A DNA stretch of 64,000 bases from Rhizoctonia solani (GCF_016906535.1 NC_057372.1:291501-355500), one strand, 5' to 3'. Counted from the stretch's first letter, positions 1-12,570 are shown. The notes: a model not told the origin generated them from the letters alone. Translations and numbers: made by a program.

Positions 1-208
1 TCAAATATACTGCTGATGAGGCTCGAAACCTTAAAGCGTAAGCACGCCTACTACCTGCTTACAATTTTATTCTAACCGGAACATTCGTAGGTATGGTGAA
101 TTGCCGGATACAGTGAAGATCAACGAAACCGATACCTTCGGCGAGGAAGATGGAGAGTGCACATTCGAATTCGGAGACGAGGGTGAAGTCGATGTGGATG
201 ACATCTGA
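1..208 (+). CDS. TIF11: Translation initiation factor eIF1A, C-terminal part (5' end outside window)
   Basis: eIF1A binds the 40S ribosomal subunit and, with eIF1, helps scanning and start-codon choice. Two exons are visible: 1-37 and 91-208, joined across a 53-nt phase-2 intron (GTAAGC donor at 38, CGTAG acceptor at 90). Joined, they read KYTADEARNLKAYGELPD, the well-conserved segment just after the OB fold, then INETDTFG and an acidic tail ending DVDDI before TGA at 206-208. The acidic tail and terminal DDI match eIF1A family knowledge. No frame break is seen. The OB-fold domain lies upstream of the window. The next gene is 3.6 kb away, so no operon-like link applies. Confidence 0.93.
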
Positions 209-3200
209 TCTAGACTTGTACAGTACTTGTGAGTGTTTTGGACCACTAAGCTTTCGGCATTTAACGGCTTTTGTTAGGTGGACTTGCATTCCTGTTTTCT
301 TGTGTCATTACGTATGCTAATGTGATCTTGTATTGCGAGTGAATATTTGCGTGATGTCAAGTCATCCCAGGACGGAAACATGAACACGCCAAGGTAACAG
401 CGGTTTGTGGCTTGACCCATGAGTTACGGTCATCCGTTCAGAGGATCATCTGGGACAACTAATGGGATGTGAGGGAATCTGGTGGGTGTTTGGTTCCCGT
501 TTAAACTTATCAAAATACTCTCAAGTAGGGGTTAACTCAATTACGGTTTAAATGAATGTTTTAATCTTTTACTGAACGAATGATAGCCCTTCGCAGGCGA
601 AGAATCAGAAGCGCCATTTGGCCGCTCGAAACAACTGTTGTGGTCTTTTATGCTACTCTGCAACTCGCCTTGCATTGTACCTAACCCTACGGTTATTTAA
701 TGTCAATTCAATTACCCTTAACGGTTGTTCTTCCTGCTCAACGAGATACTAGTCTACTGGCTAGCTTGCATTTTCATTTCATAATCCCTAACTTGTTGAT
801 ACCGACCTCGGGTGTCATCTCATATCTGGACTATATTGCGCTGTGCTCCAGCCATCAGTTGACTATTCTGCCAAAATCGCCAATTATACCAGGCCAGATT
901 TACGCCTTCTTCACAGGTAGTGTTTCTCTATAAAACCGGTTCTAGTTCTTGCTTATATGCTACGTGGCCTAGAGGCAAAATACCATACGCACCGACTTAT
1001 CCCTTTCTGTCAATCATGAGGCACCATTACTGTATTTTGTTCGCCCTAAGTATCATGATCATAGAAGGGCAGGGGAAAAGAACACTTCATTAAAAATGTC
1101 TGAAAAAGGGCTGGCTAGTTGCCATGGGTTTCAAAGCAAAGAATACTGCTGCTGACATTTTACATCGTGTGTGAATGAAAGACTCCATTAGACCATGTTA
1201 AACAGCAATTGTATGATTGTAAGTATATGCAGCGCCAAGTGGGCTCAACAAGCCACCCTAGTGTGTGGAGTTGCAAAACCGTGGTAGGGATAACGACTAG
1301 TACTGAAGATCATTTCGATGGCAAGACCTACGTTCAAATCTATCTCCAAGCCATAGAATGCTAACATACAAATGGAGGTAAAATCAATGTAAGAGAGGAG
1401 AAGTCCGAGAGAGGCGCGATGCAGTGTTGAGGTGGAGAGATACCGACATCAAGCCGATACTGCGTCGATTTCAATAGGGCTTTTTAGGACAGTATACTAG
1501 TACTCTCGTTGCGTAAGTTTGTTCGCATATTTAGATTATAAAGCTTACTCCGCAACTCTCAAGAACCCTCCAAAAAAACCACGTGCACCTGTCATACCCC
1601 AGTCTGTCGGCCGTTTTGGCGCTGCTGCCCCTTCCCCCCGCTAGATCTGGTTGCTACCCACATTGTAGAAATACGAATTCGATTTCTGTATAAAGGTAGT
1701 AGATTAGAATACAAGTAATGACTGAGTAAATACAAGAGTGGGATAAGATGAGTATTCGGGGCTTGAACAAGGCCCTTTTATACTCTACAGGTATGACTAC
1801 GCGTACGCTTGCGCGTGCTGCGCGTACTGCGCATACATTGGGTGAGTTACCCGCTTGGCTCGATTACAGAATATTCCATTACATTCTACGTCTTTATACA
1901 CACATAACCACCACATTTCACGCCTCTTACTCTATTTATTAGATGGATCTCACTCCTCAGCTCCACCCTGGCAATTGCTCCAGCTCACATGGCACGGCTA
2001 GGGCTACGCCTTGCTCTACGGGGGCCCCAAAAGCCCGGGAGCGCTCTGGAGTGCTCCGGTTTTGGGAACCTCTTCGTCAGGATCCGACGAACCCGGATTG
2101 CTCGGCGAGCACTTGGGAGCACTCCACGAGCCCTTCCGAGCGTCATACTAAACGCTCCAGAATGCTCGCCGACAATAGCGAGTCCCATAGCGCAAGGCTT
2201 CACAGTCGAGAACGACAGTATTACAGCGGCATACGGTGAACCCCAGAAGTACGGAAAATCCGCATAACAATCAGATCGTACCAGATATCCTCACCTAACA
2301 TCTTGGAACCCGCGCCTCGACAGCACACGGGTGAGTTTAAGACGCTGATTCATGGAAATCGTGGTTGGATTTCGCCAGCACTCCGCGTATAACGCGCGAT
2401 TTTTAAGTGTAGAAAATCAGGATTTGTTTGGTCCACCGTGCACTAAAGCCTCCGAGTCCATAGACGTTCCTACAACCGTTCAAAGTGCCCTGATCTTCTA
2501 CCACCCGTTATTCAGCTTCGCTCCTAATAGTATTGATCTTGGGCTTGAACGCATGTATCGTTGACATGTACGTGATAATCTGTGTGCTGCAAGGCTATTC
2601 ATTGTGTTAGCACTATGCATCTATACCATATGCTGTCAACTATTTACCGCTACTCCGTAACAATGCGTGTTAACCCGCTGTGCATATATGCCGGCATTAA
2701 GAAGTGTCTCATGCACAGCTATCACTCAAAGGCGAGGAAGCGGAAGTAGGGCTAGGTGGCACGGGGCCAGCCAGGCGTGATCGACTTAAGGCTAGCATAC
2801 TGGAGCCCTCTTGACTTCGGTTTATGATAGTCAACAGGGCGGGTCAGAACGCCGCGAGGCCAAATAACTATAATGCTATAATCAAGGGTAAGAAATCAAG
2901 AGACTGAAACCTTTACAAATTTCAAATTGGTGTAATGGGGTTGTGCGCACCAGTACTAGTAGATCGTACGGCTCGGGTCGCTCTTCAGGATTTTTGCATA
3001 GACTAAACTCCAAAAGCCCCCGATCTTCACATGCCCACATATGTCAGGGAAAATCCTTTGGATCTCTTTGGTCGATAATTATTATACGAAATTACATGCA
3101 ATAACAACCCAAGGCATTAAATCCAATAAGAAAGTCAATGCTTCATCCTCTTGGTATGCGTATCGATACAGGTCCATATGCGGTAAGAGATTTGAGTTTT

Positions 3201-3825
3201 ATGCCCTCTATAGTAAAAAGCTTGGTGCAATGGTACCAACAGACTGGGAAGATTGAATTATACCAAACCTCCTCAAAGTCCCACAGATTAAAGTCAGTTT
3301 TGTGTTGTGAAGTACTCGAAAGACCCAGGGATAATAGTCATTTGATGTTTGAAGTCAGTCTGACATACTACAATTGTGGATTGTTACCCAAAAAAGCAGG
3401 CGATATTGCTCAGCTCACCGAGTTGACTTTTTTTTTATGAGCATAGCGAAAAGTGAACCTGCAAGAGAATATGCAAAAACAAGACTCGAGATTTGAGATT
3501 CGATAGATGAATCATGTGCCCTTTTCTTTGTATGTCGGGAGATAATTCCGACCTGAACCATCGCATGGGAGAGCAATGATGCGGAAATTTATTCCCTCCC
3601 AGTTCCTGCGATCGTCACCACGAGATATTTGATCACATAGTAATCCTCAACTTTTCGGCTAGCCATATTCGACAGCGATGAGTATGGTAGAATACATAGA
3701 ATTCAAGCGTGCTACAGTATCAAATAAATAGAGAACACTGTAATGCCTTGGAGCATTCCTTAAATTAGGGGCCCACCATTCAATGCGACTGTACCTGGCC
3801 CAAGCCAAGCAATCCCCTAAGGCTC
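209..3825. other. Intergenic region without recognisable gene
   Basis: Only short open frames occur and none resembles a known protein. The stretch at about 1748-2260 is more GC-rich than its surroundings and rich in inverted repeats; it is listed separately. I see no tRNA-like or rRNA-like structure. The 3' end of eIF1A transcripts and the 3' end of FTR1 transcripts should both fall here. Confidence 0.5.
1979..2225. repeat. GC-rich foldback-like segment
   Basis: Short inverted pairs crowd this segment, for example GGAGTGCTCC near 2047 and its reverse complement GGAGCACTCC near 2127, with related GAGCGCTC and CGCTCCAGAATGCTCG motifs. Overlapping open frames on both strands read as low-complexity shadows. 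A decayed foldback element or LTR relic is possible, but no boundaries or target duplication are visible. Confidence 0.3.
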
Positions 3826-5635
3826 CTAAGAAGATAGTTCCGTACTCTGTGCCCGCCTCTCCACGTTCCTCTTCCGAATGGCATTGCGAAAACGAGAGAG
3901 TCCTGTAACATTCACAAATTTATTCACAATTGTTGTGCGACCCTGTGACCCGGTGAGTGATTTATCGAGTAAAAGTTGTCCATGAAGTATACGAACCTCC
4001 CTGTGCTTCATCCGTACGAGGGCAAGGATAGCGATGAGCCAGTACGCAATGTACGATATGACGGTCCCAACTGTGACCAACCAACTTTAGAATTATGTGA
4101 CGCGTAGCAGCAAATCACTTACTACTTCCATTGTTACTCCATCCTAAGATGGCGTTAAACACCGCCCATCCTTTAGCATCAAGTTTGTTTTCGGGGTTGC
4201 AACAATCGAGATGCCAAATGTTACCAACGACATCGAATGAACCGGGTCCGTCTCCTGCTTCAGCCACATCACCACCAACCTGATACATAACGGGAACCCG
4301 GTCAATGTAAGACTCTAACAGCGCGAGCTCGCTACGTACCATCACATTAAATCTATGGCGCTCGAATGCCCCGACAGCCTTTGACATGAGCCCAGCACCA
4401 ATGAGCAATAAAAGTGAAGTGGAAGTAATCAGAAACGCGGACAGTCCTAATTCTAGTTGGCTTCAGGATCTTCAATGTGACTGATGAAGACTTACGGGCC
4501 CTTGACGAGGATGCATAAATCAAATACCCCACAACAAGCCCAATGACCAATCCAGCCAGAGCCGCGAGAGGGATTGAGCTTGCTGGTTGGCCAAGAAACC
4601 TACAAAATCATTCTCTCAGGGCGTGTCGAATCAATGGAAAATCGCTAACATACCCCACCGATGAATACCACCGCCTCCAATCCCTCGCGCAATACGGTAA
4701 CAAACGGTAGCATAAATAACATCCGCACCCCAGCTCTCCCGCTTTGGTCGTCAGAAGGATTTTGACCCTTGGCCTGCAAGCAATTTGTAAATATTTCGAA
4801 ATGCACCTATGAATGCCACTCACGGCAAATGCGTGTGACAATTTCCGCCTCCACTTATCTTGGCACGATCCATACGTAACATAGCTAGGCCCATAACCAG
4901 AATAAGAATCGAGCTGTAGCTAAATTGATGCTTGATCTAGTGTATGTTATGCGTAGCATACTCACGCAATCAGACTGAAGACACCCTCCCATATCTCCTC
5001 GGCGGCAGAGAATAAGTCAACCACCTTGATGAACCAGACGGCAACAAAGGCCGCTCCTCTGGATAGTCGGTGTAGAAGATCAGACGAAGCCAAATTAATG
5101 CACGGAAGTTGTGCTTACATCACCAGAGCCAACAACAAGCCTAATCCAGCTCCCAGCACAATTTGCCAACGCAACCGCCGAAGGAGTTCGGATCGTCTGA
5201 TTTCGCCTGCCTCGTTTTCGCTTGTAGTATTTTGAATCGCTATCGAAGCGTTATCGTTCGACGGCTCCTCAGTATTTCGAACATCTTTGACTTGTGAATC
5301 GGGTGTGGCTGTTCCAGAGCCTTCAGTGCTGCCAGAAGGAGCGTCGGACCGACCGGGAAATGCAGCTGCCGTGGCAAGGCCATCTGTAGACTCCGAATGA
5401 AGTGCATCGGGCGATACTACAATTTGTTCCACAAGCGAGAGGAGAACGGAGACGATAATCGAGGCCTCCAATGACTCGCGAAGCAACTGGAAAATCCGGC
5501 GTGGCGCAATGAGATGTTATCAGATAGCCAAGAAAGGAGCTCACTATGAAAAATATTGGGACCTACGAAAATAAATAAGTAGCAAATACCAGGTCACATA
5601 TAATATGTCCTTACACTAAATAAATTCTTTGCCAT
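3826..5635 (-). CDS. FTR1: High-affinity iron permease FTR1 (ten exons, two apparent frame breaks)
   Basis: Ftr1 is the plasma-membrane permease that takes up iron oxidised by an Fet3-type multicopper oxidase. Exons (minus): 5635-5615, 5562-5545, 5486-5119, 5058-4966, 4919-4824, 4773-4654, 4599-4496, 4446-4340, 4279-4123, 4070-3826. Signatures, in order: LRESLEASIIVSVLL (first RExLE iron motif), EEIWEGVFSLIA, VLREGLEAVVFIGG (second REGLE), several hydrophobic helices, LLIGAGLMSKAVGAFE, and the WHLDCCNPEN loop near the C terminus. Exon 2 is an 18-nt microexon. Total coding length is about 1.33 kb (near 442 residues), in the usual range. Two reading-frame breaks occur against the family pattern: near 4855 (one base short after DRAK) and at the start of the 4599 exon (two bases short or one extra). 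Either indel errors or a decaying copy could explain them. No FET3 partner is present nearby. Confidence 0.93.
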
Positions 5636-5973
5636 AGTACTTCGTGTCCCTGATGCCGATGGTCGTTGCTGGGAGAAATGGTATATACCACACCATCGGA
5701 AGCTGATAAGATCTGAAAGTTCCACGGAACAAGCGTTTAGATTAACACTGTAGCTCCTGGGGTGTAACCTCATTTCACGAGCCAACCACGGCGCAGAACA
5801 CGGCCCGAACACAACTTGTACAGCAGCTGTTTTGTTTGCATTGTGTTACGACTATTCAATCAATCTCAAGTAACTGAGCTTTTGACATTGCTATTCTTTG
5901 GACCCATTCGGATAAACTCAAGCACACCAGAGGCTTGCTAGCTTAATTATAGCTCGACTACATCAAATTATAC
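5636..5973. promoter_or_regulatory. Shared divergent promoter region of FTR1 and IKS1
   Basis: Start codons of FTR1 (minus, 5635) and IKS1 (plus, 5974) lie 338 bp apart, so both promoters must fit in or overlap this gap. I see AT-rich patches but no element I can name with confidence. Confidence 0.55.
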
Positions 5974-8900
5974 ATGTCATCGCGATCGTTCTCGCCAAAC
6001 CGACGACGCCCGCGAATTACCTCTGCTTCGTCAGCGACAACTATCTCCCCCTTTGGGCCCACTGCCGCACTTGTTCCCCGTTCGACTTCGGCCACTCGGT
6101 CTTCCTTAGTCCCGCCACGGCGTCCACTTTCGCCACCTTCACGCGAGCCTATTGAGTCCTATTCCCTATGGCAGCCTATCTTGCGTGCCTCGGACCAAAT
6201 CGTTCTGTATAATCCTGCCTCTCATGCTATAAACATTGTTCCTGCCAGCCTCAATGCTGTATCAGCATTCTCCCTGCCTTTCACAAGTGGAGCAAACTCC
6301 AACCCATCGAGTGTCTGTCCATACTGCCACCGTCCCATGGAAAACGCTACCCATGATTTCGCCCATAATGGACCCCATCACTTATACAATATGCCACAAA
6401 TTGAAATGTCTCCCCAATATTTCCAAGTCCTTCAAGACGTGAATGGTGGTGCTATTTCTGAGGGCATGTACAATCCTCACCGGCCGAGTGCTGCAGCCCA
6501 GGAGTCTTTTGCCCGCTTCGAAGATGCTCCTTTTGAAGACAGCCAATCTCGACGATGGTCGCATGTGTCGATCAATTCGGATTCCGACTCAGACGGACCA
6601 GCTGGAGAAACCAGACGCACAGACTCCTTGCGTAGCTTATCTGGCTCCAGTCTTGCTTCTGGCGACATTACTGGTATGTCTTTTGGCTCATCTGCGGTAC
6701 GCTTGCCTTCAACCTCTACCGGAAAAGCTTCTTCAGGGGAAACTGTTGAGGCCACCGAGCCAGAGACCGGTGGAACGAATACATCCAAGGCATCCAGCGG
6801 GTATTATGCGACGTTTTTCAGGGAAGAAACGCGTCTGGGTATGGGGGCCAACGGGAGCGTGTTTCTTTGTCAGGTACGATATCTCAGGTATTCCTACAAT
6901 GAGTAAAAACGTGATCCTGACTATTCAATATTGTTACTTCCACTGGCTTTAATGTCTACCTGTAGCACGTACTGAATGGAATTCCTTTGGGTCACTTTGC
7001 TGTCAAGAAGATTGCCGTTGGCGATTCGCCATCTTATCTTATGGAAATACTGCGCGAGGTGAGTTGTAAGGTAGAGGTTATACGTGTCGCATGCAGGCTT
7101 GGGCGCTTTTTGCCACTCCAATGCGCCCTTGGAATCCTCGGTCCATGAATCGAGGCGATATGCTACTCGGAAGGTTGGCACACAGAATAGACTGCAGAGC
7201 TGATGCGAGCCTTACCTGGCCGATATTAGGCGCACTATACTCTTCTGCCCCTTTAACGTTTGTTCACAACTTTTGCGCCACACGGTACTATACCATTTCC
7301 GTCTTCCATTCGGTAATGAATTTAGCATTTGCTCACCAAAAATAGGTCCGATTGCATTCAAAACTACACCACCGAAACATCATCACCTATCATCACGCGT
7401 GGCTGGAGTCGGCCCGATTCTCATCCTTCGGTCTCACTGTTCCGACACTCCAGTGAGTTGTTTGGTGTCTTCTTTTCTGTAATTTTGTCAGCAGTACTGT
7501 CCGATACTGTGGAAAGTCAACAGTCCGTTCGCGACTTGCCACTGCCATTGTTCTCTTTTCAATCGTGATGTGGCCTCTAAATAGGCTTAAGCATGGATTA
7601 ACCACAGTCTTCCGCACTCTGCGGGTAACCCTCCTGTCTGAGGGTATCATACTCCAAAAAGGATAGTCAAAAATGTCTTAGGGATCCGCCAATCACACTT
7701 CTACCGCTTGCTCATCTTCACCCAGTATCCCCCTATCAAATCGCATGCAATGATGTCAACAGTATTCTGTCGTGGCCATTTCCAACGCATACATACAGTG
7801 CCCGCATATGTCATGCATGCCCTTCCTTCACCTACCCTTTTCTAATTCATACAGCGTATATCCCTCTCCCCATTTTTCAGTCATCAGCGATTGGTTGCGA
7901 CATGTGACCACGACTCTGGTATTCGTACCTCCGCTTATTGCTATTCTACGAAGCCCTTGCTCTGGATCGTCTTTCCCAATTGACGGTCATTACTGTCCTC
8001 CTGCCTACTCGAGTTACATAATAATTTGCCTTGAAACTAACGCCACTTGCTTGTATGTAGTGTACTCATGCAATGGGCTGCTAGGCTCCCTCGATGACCT
8101 GATCTTGCAACGGCTAGGTGTCAAGACCGCAGATCGGGACCCAGATCTATCCGAACCGCCATCAGGCGAGTATCAGACACGCGAGGCACGTATTCGGGCG
8201 TTTCGAGCTCGTGCGGGTGGAGGGCCGTGCATACGAGTGGAGAAGTCCGAAGGAAAGAAGCGCGACGACGTGCTCGTGAGATGAAAGCCGTTCATTTACT
8301 CAGTGCTGAGGAGATCCGTAGCTTATTTGGAGATGTCGTGTCCGGATTAGCATTTTTGGTCAGTGGATCGATTCACTTCCGTAAATGAGGAAGAGCGTGT
8401 ATCTGACATTCAGTTTTATTTTCTGCTGATGCTTGACCAGCACGAAAGCTCATTCCTCCATCTGGACCTCAAGCCAGGGAATGTATTGCTTACGCTAGAT
8501 GAAGGTCAGCTGATGTGAGTATTTCTGTCTCTCATCTAGTACAAAAACACTGATATCATATCTGTAATGCTTATCGTCTTCACCACAAATCCCCTTCCCC
8601 GCATGATGCCCCGAAAATGAACCATCGGGGACACATCAATTGCGACGATATGATCGCGACGATAATACCACGCGGGGAAATTGGTATCGGGGACCAACCC
8701 AATTAAATTCCAGACCACGGGCAATGTAAGCGGAATAATGTTCTAGCAAAAGATGGTGAGCTTACATAAGGCTATTTCCAGGCTTTCGGATTTTGGGACA
8801 GCACAAGATGCGCTGCAATCTACTCGAGAACGCTCGGGGAACACCGGAACGTGAGTATCAGTTTAGGCACTTGTGGCACGAAGGTCGTTACACAGAGTGT

Positions 8901-10039
8901 TCATGGTATGTAAAGATTGGAATACTCTGCCCCTGAGTCTTTAAGACACAATCAAGACGGGTCACTGCGACAAATTACTTCCAAGAGCGATATCTGGTCA
9001 CTCGGAATGATCCTCCATAAACTAATATACTTTCGATTGCCATGGAAAAACGATGAGGATATGACTGAGCTCGAAAAAGAGATTATTGGCTTTCAGGGGT
9101 GAGTCCGACCAATCATACTCATTGCTCAAAGTCTGGGGGTGATTGTTGAAGCTTATTACAATTTGGGGGACGCGCGGAACAGATACAAGGCCAGCATGGA
9201 AAATATTCAGGCCTTTGAGAAGCGTAGGCTTCCACCTGCGTTGTGTCAGTTGCTGAGCAAGATGCTCGCGATTGAGCCAGTCGGACGCCCCGGTTCTGAC
9301 CAAGTACTCAAGACTATCCAATCTCGACAGGTAAAGCGACACGATTGGGCAGAGATAAACTTTTCATCGAACCATCTGATCACTCTTCTAGCTCGACCCT
9401 TCTCCCAACTTGGAAGAGACGAACCCTCACCATCAAGGCATGGGACCACTCGTACGGAGACCCACACCCCCCTCCCGGGGAAATGAATCTTTAGCGGCGA
9501 GTTCTGATGCCAATGTTGATAACTTAGATATATTAAGCCAAGACCTGTCCCCGCATATGCCTTCAGCGGGCGGAAGAGGCAGAGTGGCTTCGGGCACCCA
9601 GGTGCGGAGAAGATCAGATCCTGTGGGGGGGATTAACGAAATCACCCCGCGGTTACTTGTTCTAGAAGGACCCACACCGGCGGCCAGGCGAGTTGCGGGG
9701 CTCCTCTCTAATATCAATGTATCTCGCATTCTATCTCGGGGGTTCAAAAGTGCGCTGCTGATATTCAAGGCGAGTCCATTTTAACTTGTTCTGAATCGAA
9801 ACCGGCCCCATCGGATACGATTTGATAACACTTATTCCACCCAGACAATACTCCTTATTAACCTTTGTGTTCCCACACCTCCGAAAATCCTGGCATTAAG
9901 TTTCGTGATAGGGCTTGGAATGTTGGACATGTGGACCAGACGATTACGCTGGTCATTCGCGCTAGTGGTTTTACACCTGGTGTTTATGTGGACCGCCAAT
10001 CGGGAGTATGTCTGTCTGTCTATTCATGAGTTCAATTAA
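5974..10039 (+). CDS. IKS1: IKS1-type serine/threonine protein kinase with C-terminal membrane segment
   Basis: Exons: 5974-6873, 6966-7058, 7346-7452, 8061-8358, 8441-8514, 8714-8725, 8782-8850, 8916-9098, 9132-9330, 9392-9769, 9845-10039, summing to 2508 nt. The N-terminal 250 residues are Ser/Pro-rich with a CPYC pair. The kinase domain follows: GMGANGSVF (glycine loop), AVKK (ATP lysine), LHHRNIITYHHAWLES, HVLMQWA (hinge), HLDLKPGN (catalytic loop with HLD instead of HRD), DFGT, EYSAPES and SDIWSLGM. HLDLKPGN and AWLES fit the IKS1 family. The last exon encodes a hydrophobic tail. Exon six is only 12 nt, and the intron at 9770-9844 has a GC donor. Within exon four the segment about 8083-8225 (GSLDDLILQRLG) is read in a different frame from both exon ends, so two compensating indels are implied. 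Function in fungi is poorly known. Confidence 0.9.
8714..8725 (+). other. 12-nt microexon of IKS1
   Basis: The bases ACCACGGGCAAT are flanked by TTCCAG and GTAAGC. Joined to the phase-2 exon ending at 8514 and the exon from 8782 they give IPRAM before LSDFGT. The exon is a multiple of three and phase-preserving, so skipping it would delete four residues just before the DFG motif without breaking the frame. Confidence 0.8.
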
Positions 10040-10216
10040 ATATTGGGTGTGGGTTGAGCGAACACAGGCATGAATGATTTGTAATCAAGTCGCAAGTGTG
10101 TGCGCCGCTTTCCGGCACAGCCTTATCTGTTTATGACCACCACCCTGCCGCACATTTAATCCCTTTGTGCTGGTCTTTATACGTATAATTGCTGTCTCGT
10201 GACTGGAATTAAAGTA

Positions 10217-12570
10217 ATGTCTGAAGCCGAAGAAATCGATGACTTAGAGCTCTCGGACGGAGGAGAATCCGTGACTCCAGATTCCGAAAGCTCAGAGTCG
10301 GGCCTAAAGAGGTTTATTTACGAACCTCCTCCTGACGGCATAGGATACGGAGAGCCCCGTCTAGACCGCGTACCAGCCAAAGTCGTGGAAGGAATCTGTG
10401 CCTGGTCTGGACTAAGAGAGATCATTGTGCTCCGTCAAGTATGGGTTCTTACTCTGACTACAATACAGGCACTGATCGATTCTAGACATGTAAAGCACTT
10501 GACAAAGCAATAGCGAATCGACCTGCGATATGGACCTCACTCGTCGAAGCACACCGTCGGTTGCCACACAGGACAATACTTCTGGGTAGTTCTCCGGTCG
10601 TGATGCCGGGAGTATATCATCTTACCGGATTTCAAGAAGACATACTTCGCTGCGGGCTGATCCTCAAGAACAAGTGGCACAAACCAACATTCCAGGCTCG
10701 GCAGGCCACTAAGGACATACTTAGACACGATCCATGTGGGATTGACCAGGTATGTGCTTATTTTCTCTATTTCAGAACTCAAGTCATCGTTTTGCCGAAA
10801 TAGATACTCTTCGTTCCGGACACTATGGGTCGCTTCTTTCTCACCATATCCCGTACGTCCGTAATCCTCTGGACACTGGAACCCGATGGGCTCCTCGTCG
10901 TTGCCGGTCAATTGCCATGGCTTCAGGAAACGAGATGATTGTACAAGCGCTGGTTTCTAGACCAGGTTCATCACTAGTTTCATATCTCGCTCTGCAAATC
11001 ACACAGCCGTAAGTAGTTTTCTATCTTAACCTCACCTTCTCGTGATGTTTGATTAATTTCTGACCCCGCATAAACTTACCCCACGTCTTTTCGCTCCACT
11101 GCAACTACTAGACACACCCACCGGCTCCGGACCGAGATCTACCAGCTTCATCTCTCGCGTCCCGGTTGCATCTACGATCAAGGGTTTGGTTTATCTGCGA
11201 TACACGAAACCGAGGGCGCATTGGTCGCGTTCGTAGATTACGTGCTCGCCTATGCTATTAACGACGCCGGGCAAACCATACTCCTATGTTGTTGGGTGTC
11301 CAAGCTCGCAACCAAACTAGCTACCCCTGTTAGTGAATATGAGCTACGATGGCAGGTAAGTCTGGTCATTTGTTCTTCGACAAGTAATCACGAGCAACTA
11401 ACCAGCGCGATTGTTAGCACTCATCTTGCCAGACTGTGGACATTGGGAGCGACGTCATAGTTGTGGTAAGGGATTCATCTGCCGAGATATATCCCCGAAA
11501 TGAGTTCGCAGTTGTCGACTACGACCTCAGGCCTACAACCAATGGCCATATTATTCGAGGAACTCTCGAGATGTTACCTGTCACTTACGCGACAGATACA
11601 GCCATATTTCCTTCCAGTTTTCTCAATCCACCATCGATCTACATACATGATCGTCTATCCCTGTCCTATGGTACTGATGATATGACGCGGACGGTGAGGG
11701 TGATTTCGTTGGTCGGGGTTGCCCGTTCAACCTCCCCACTAACAGATCCGAGTATTCCCTATTTCGTCATCCCCGCTCAAGTATACCCGTGGGCTCATAG
11801 CTCCTCTCGCTCGACGTCGCCTAGCCATACAGCCATTCCCACTTCTGGTCATACGACACCTTCGCCCACCCATACACATAATCAACTTCCCCGCACTCAT
11901 ACACCCTCTCCCACACATGGTCACCCACTCCCATCTCCCAACCTTCCTCCAGCCGAGAAATATAGATTTGTCTTTCACTTACATGCGTTACAACATCAGC
12001 ATCCCCATTTCTCGTATGGTCCAGCCCTTGTGGGACCGAATGGGCGATCCGTTATGCTCGCCACTGCAGTCGGTGCGAATCACGGCCCCAATCAACCGAA
12101 ACAATACGTACTCAAATACCGGCATCCAACACACAGAGAATTGAGGCAATTTATCAAAGAACGAATACACACGAGCGCATCGCCTGGGGCTGATAGACTT
12201 CAACAAACTGTTGGACACTCAGGTGGCCAACCCCAGATAGAAGTGAATTCACAACCACCCCCGTCTCAGCATGGGCACGTACAACTACCCCCACCCCCCT
12301 CCAACCCTTTACTCAATCAACATACTGCCTCGCGTCAAGGACTACAACATGGAGTACTTACACTTCTCACTCGTCCTCTTCCCCTACTGGATATATTACG
12401 TGGGATGAGCTCTATGGCAGACTCAAGAGATGATAGGCTATGAAATGATTGCATGGGACGAGGGCGCCGGCACCACCCTTGTTGCGAGTCGGCTGGGCGA
12501 AGTAATTGTACTGGAATGTGCAAAACCTGTATCGGACCCGGTGGGTGCATCATCATGGCACTGTAATTGA
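10217..12570 (+). pseudogene. F-box-like protein gene with several frame disruptions
   Basis: Exons inferred: 10217-10438, 10486-10749, 10804-11008, 11112-11355, 11418-12570. The start begins MSEAEEIDDLELSDGGESV, an acidic Ser-rich leader. VLRQTCKALDKAIANRPAIW across the first splice resembles an F-box helix (LR..CK.L). Later segments include GRFFLTISRTSVILW, GFGLSAIHETEGALVAFVDY and MIAWDEGAG, recalling beta-rich C-terminal repeats of basidiomycete F-box proteins. The frame changes near 10915 (TGA at 10936 in the preceding frame) and at least twice between about 12390 and 12445, where WDELYGR, then MIAWDEG, lie in different frames. A His/Ser/Pro/Thr-rich linker occupies about 11780-11960. 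An alternative acceptor at 10776 would avoid the first break but needs a 26-nt intron. Substrate unknown. The F-box assignment is moderate. Confidence 0.55.

Noticed and set aside
10750..10775. 26-nt intron that would keep the F-box gene in frame
   Set aside because: Too short for spliceosomal introns here (50-60 nt is usual), and the 10804 exon gives far more protein-like sequence.
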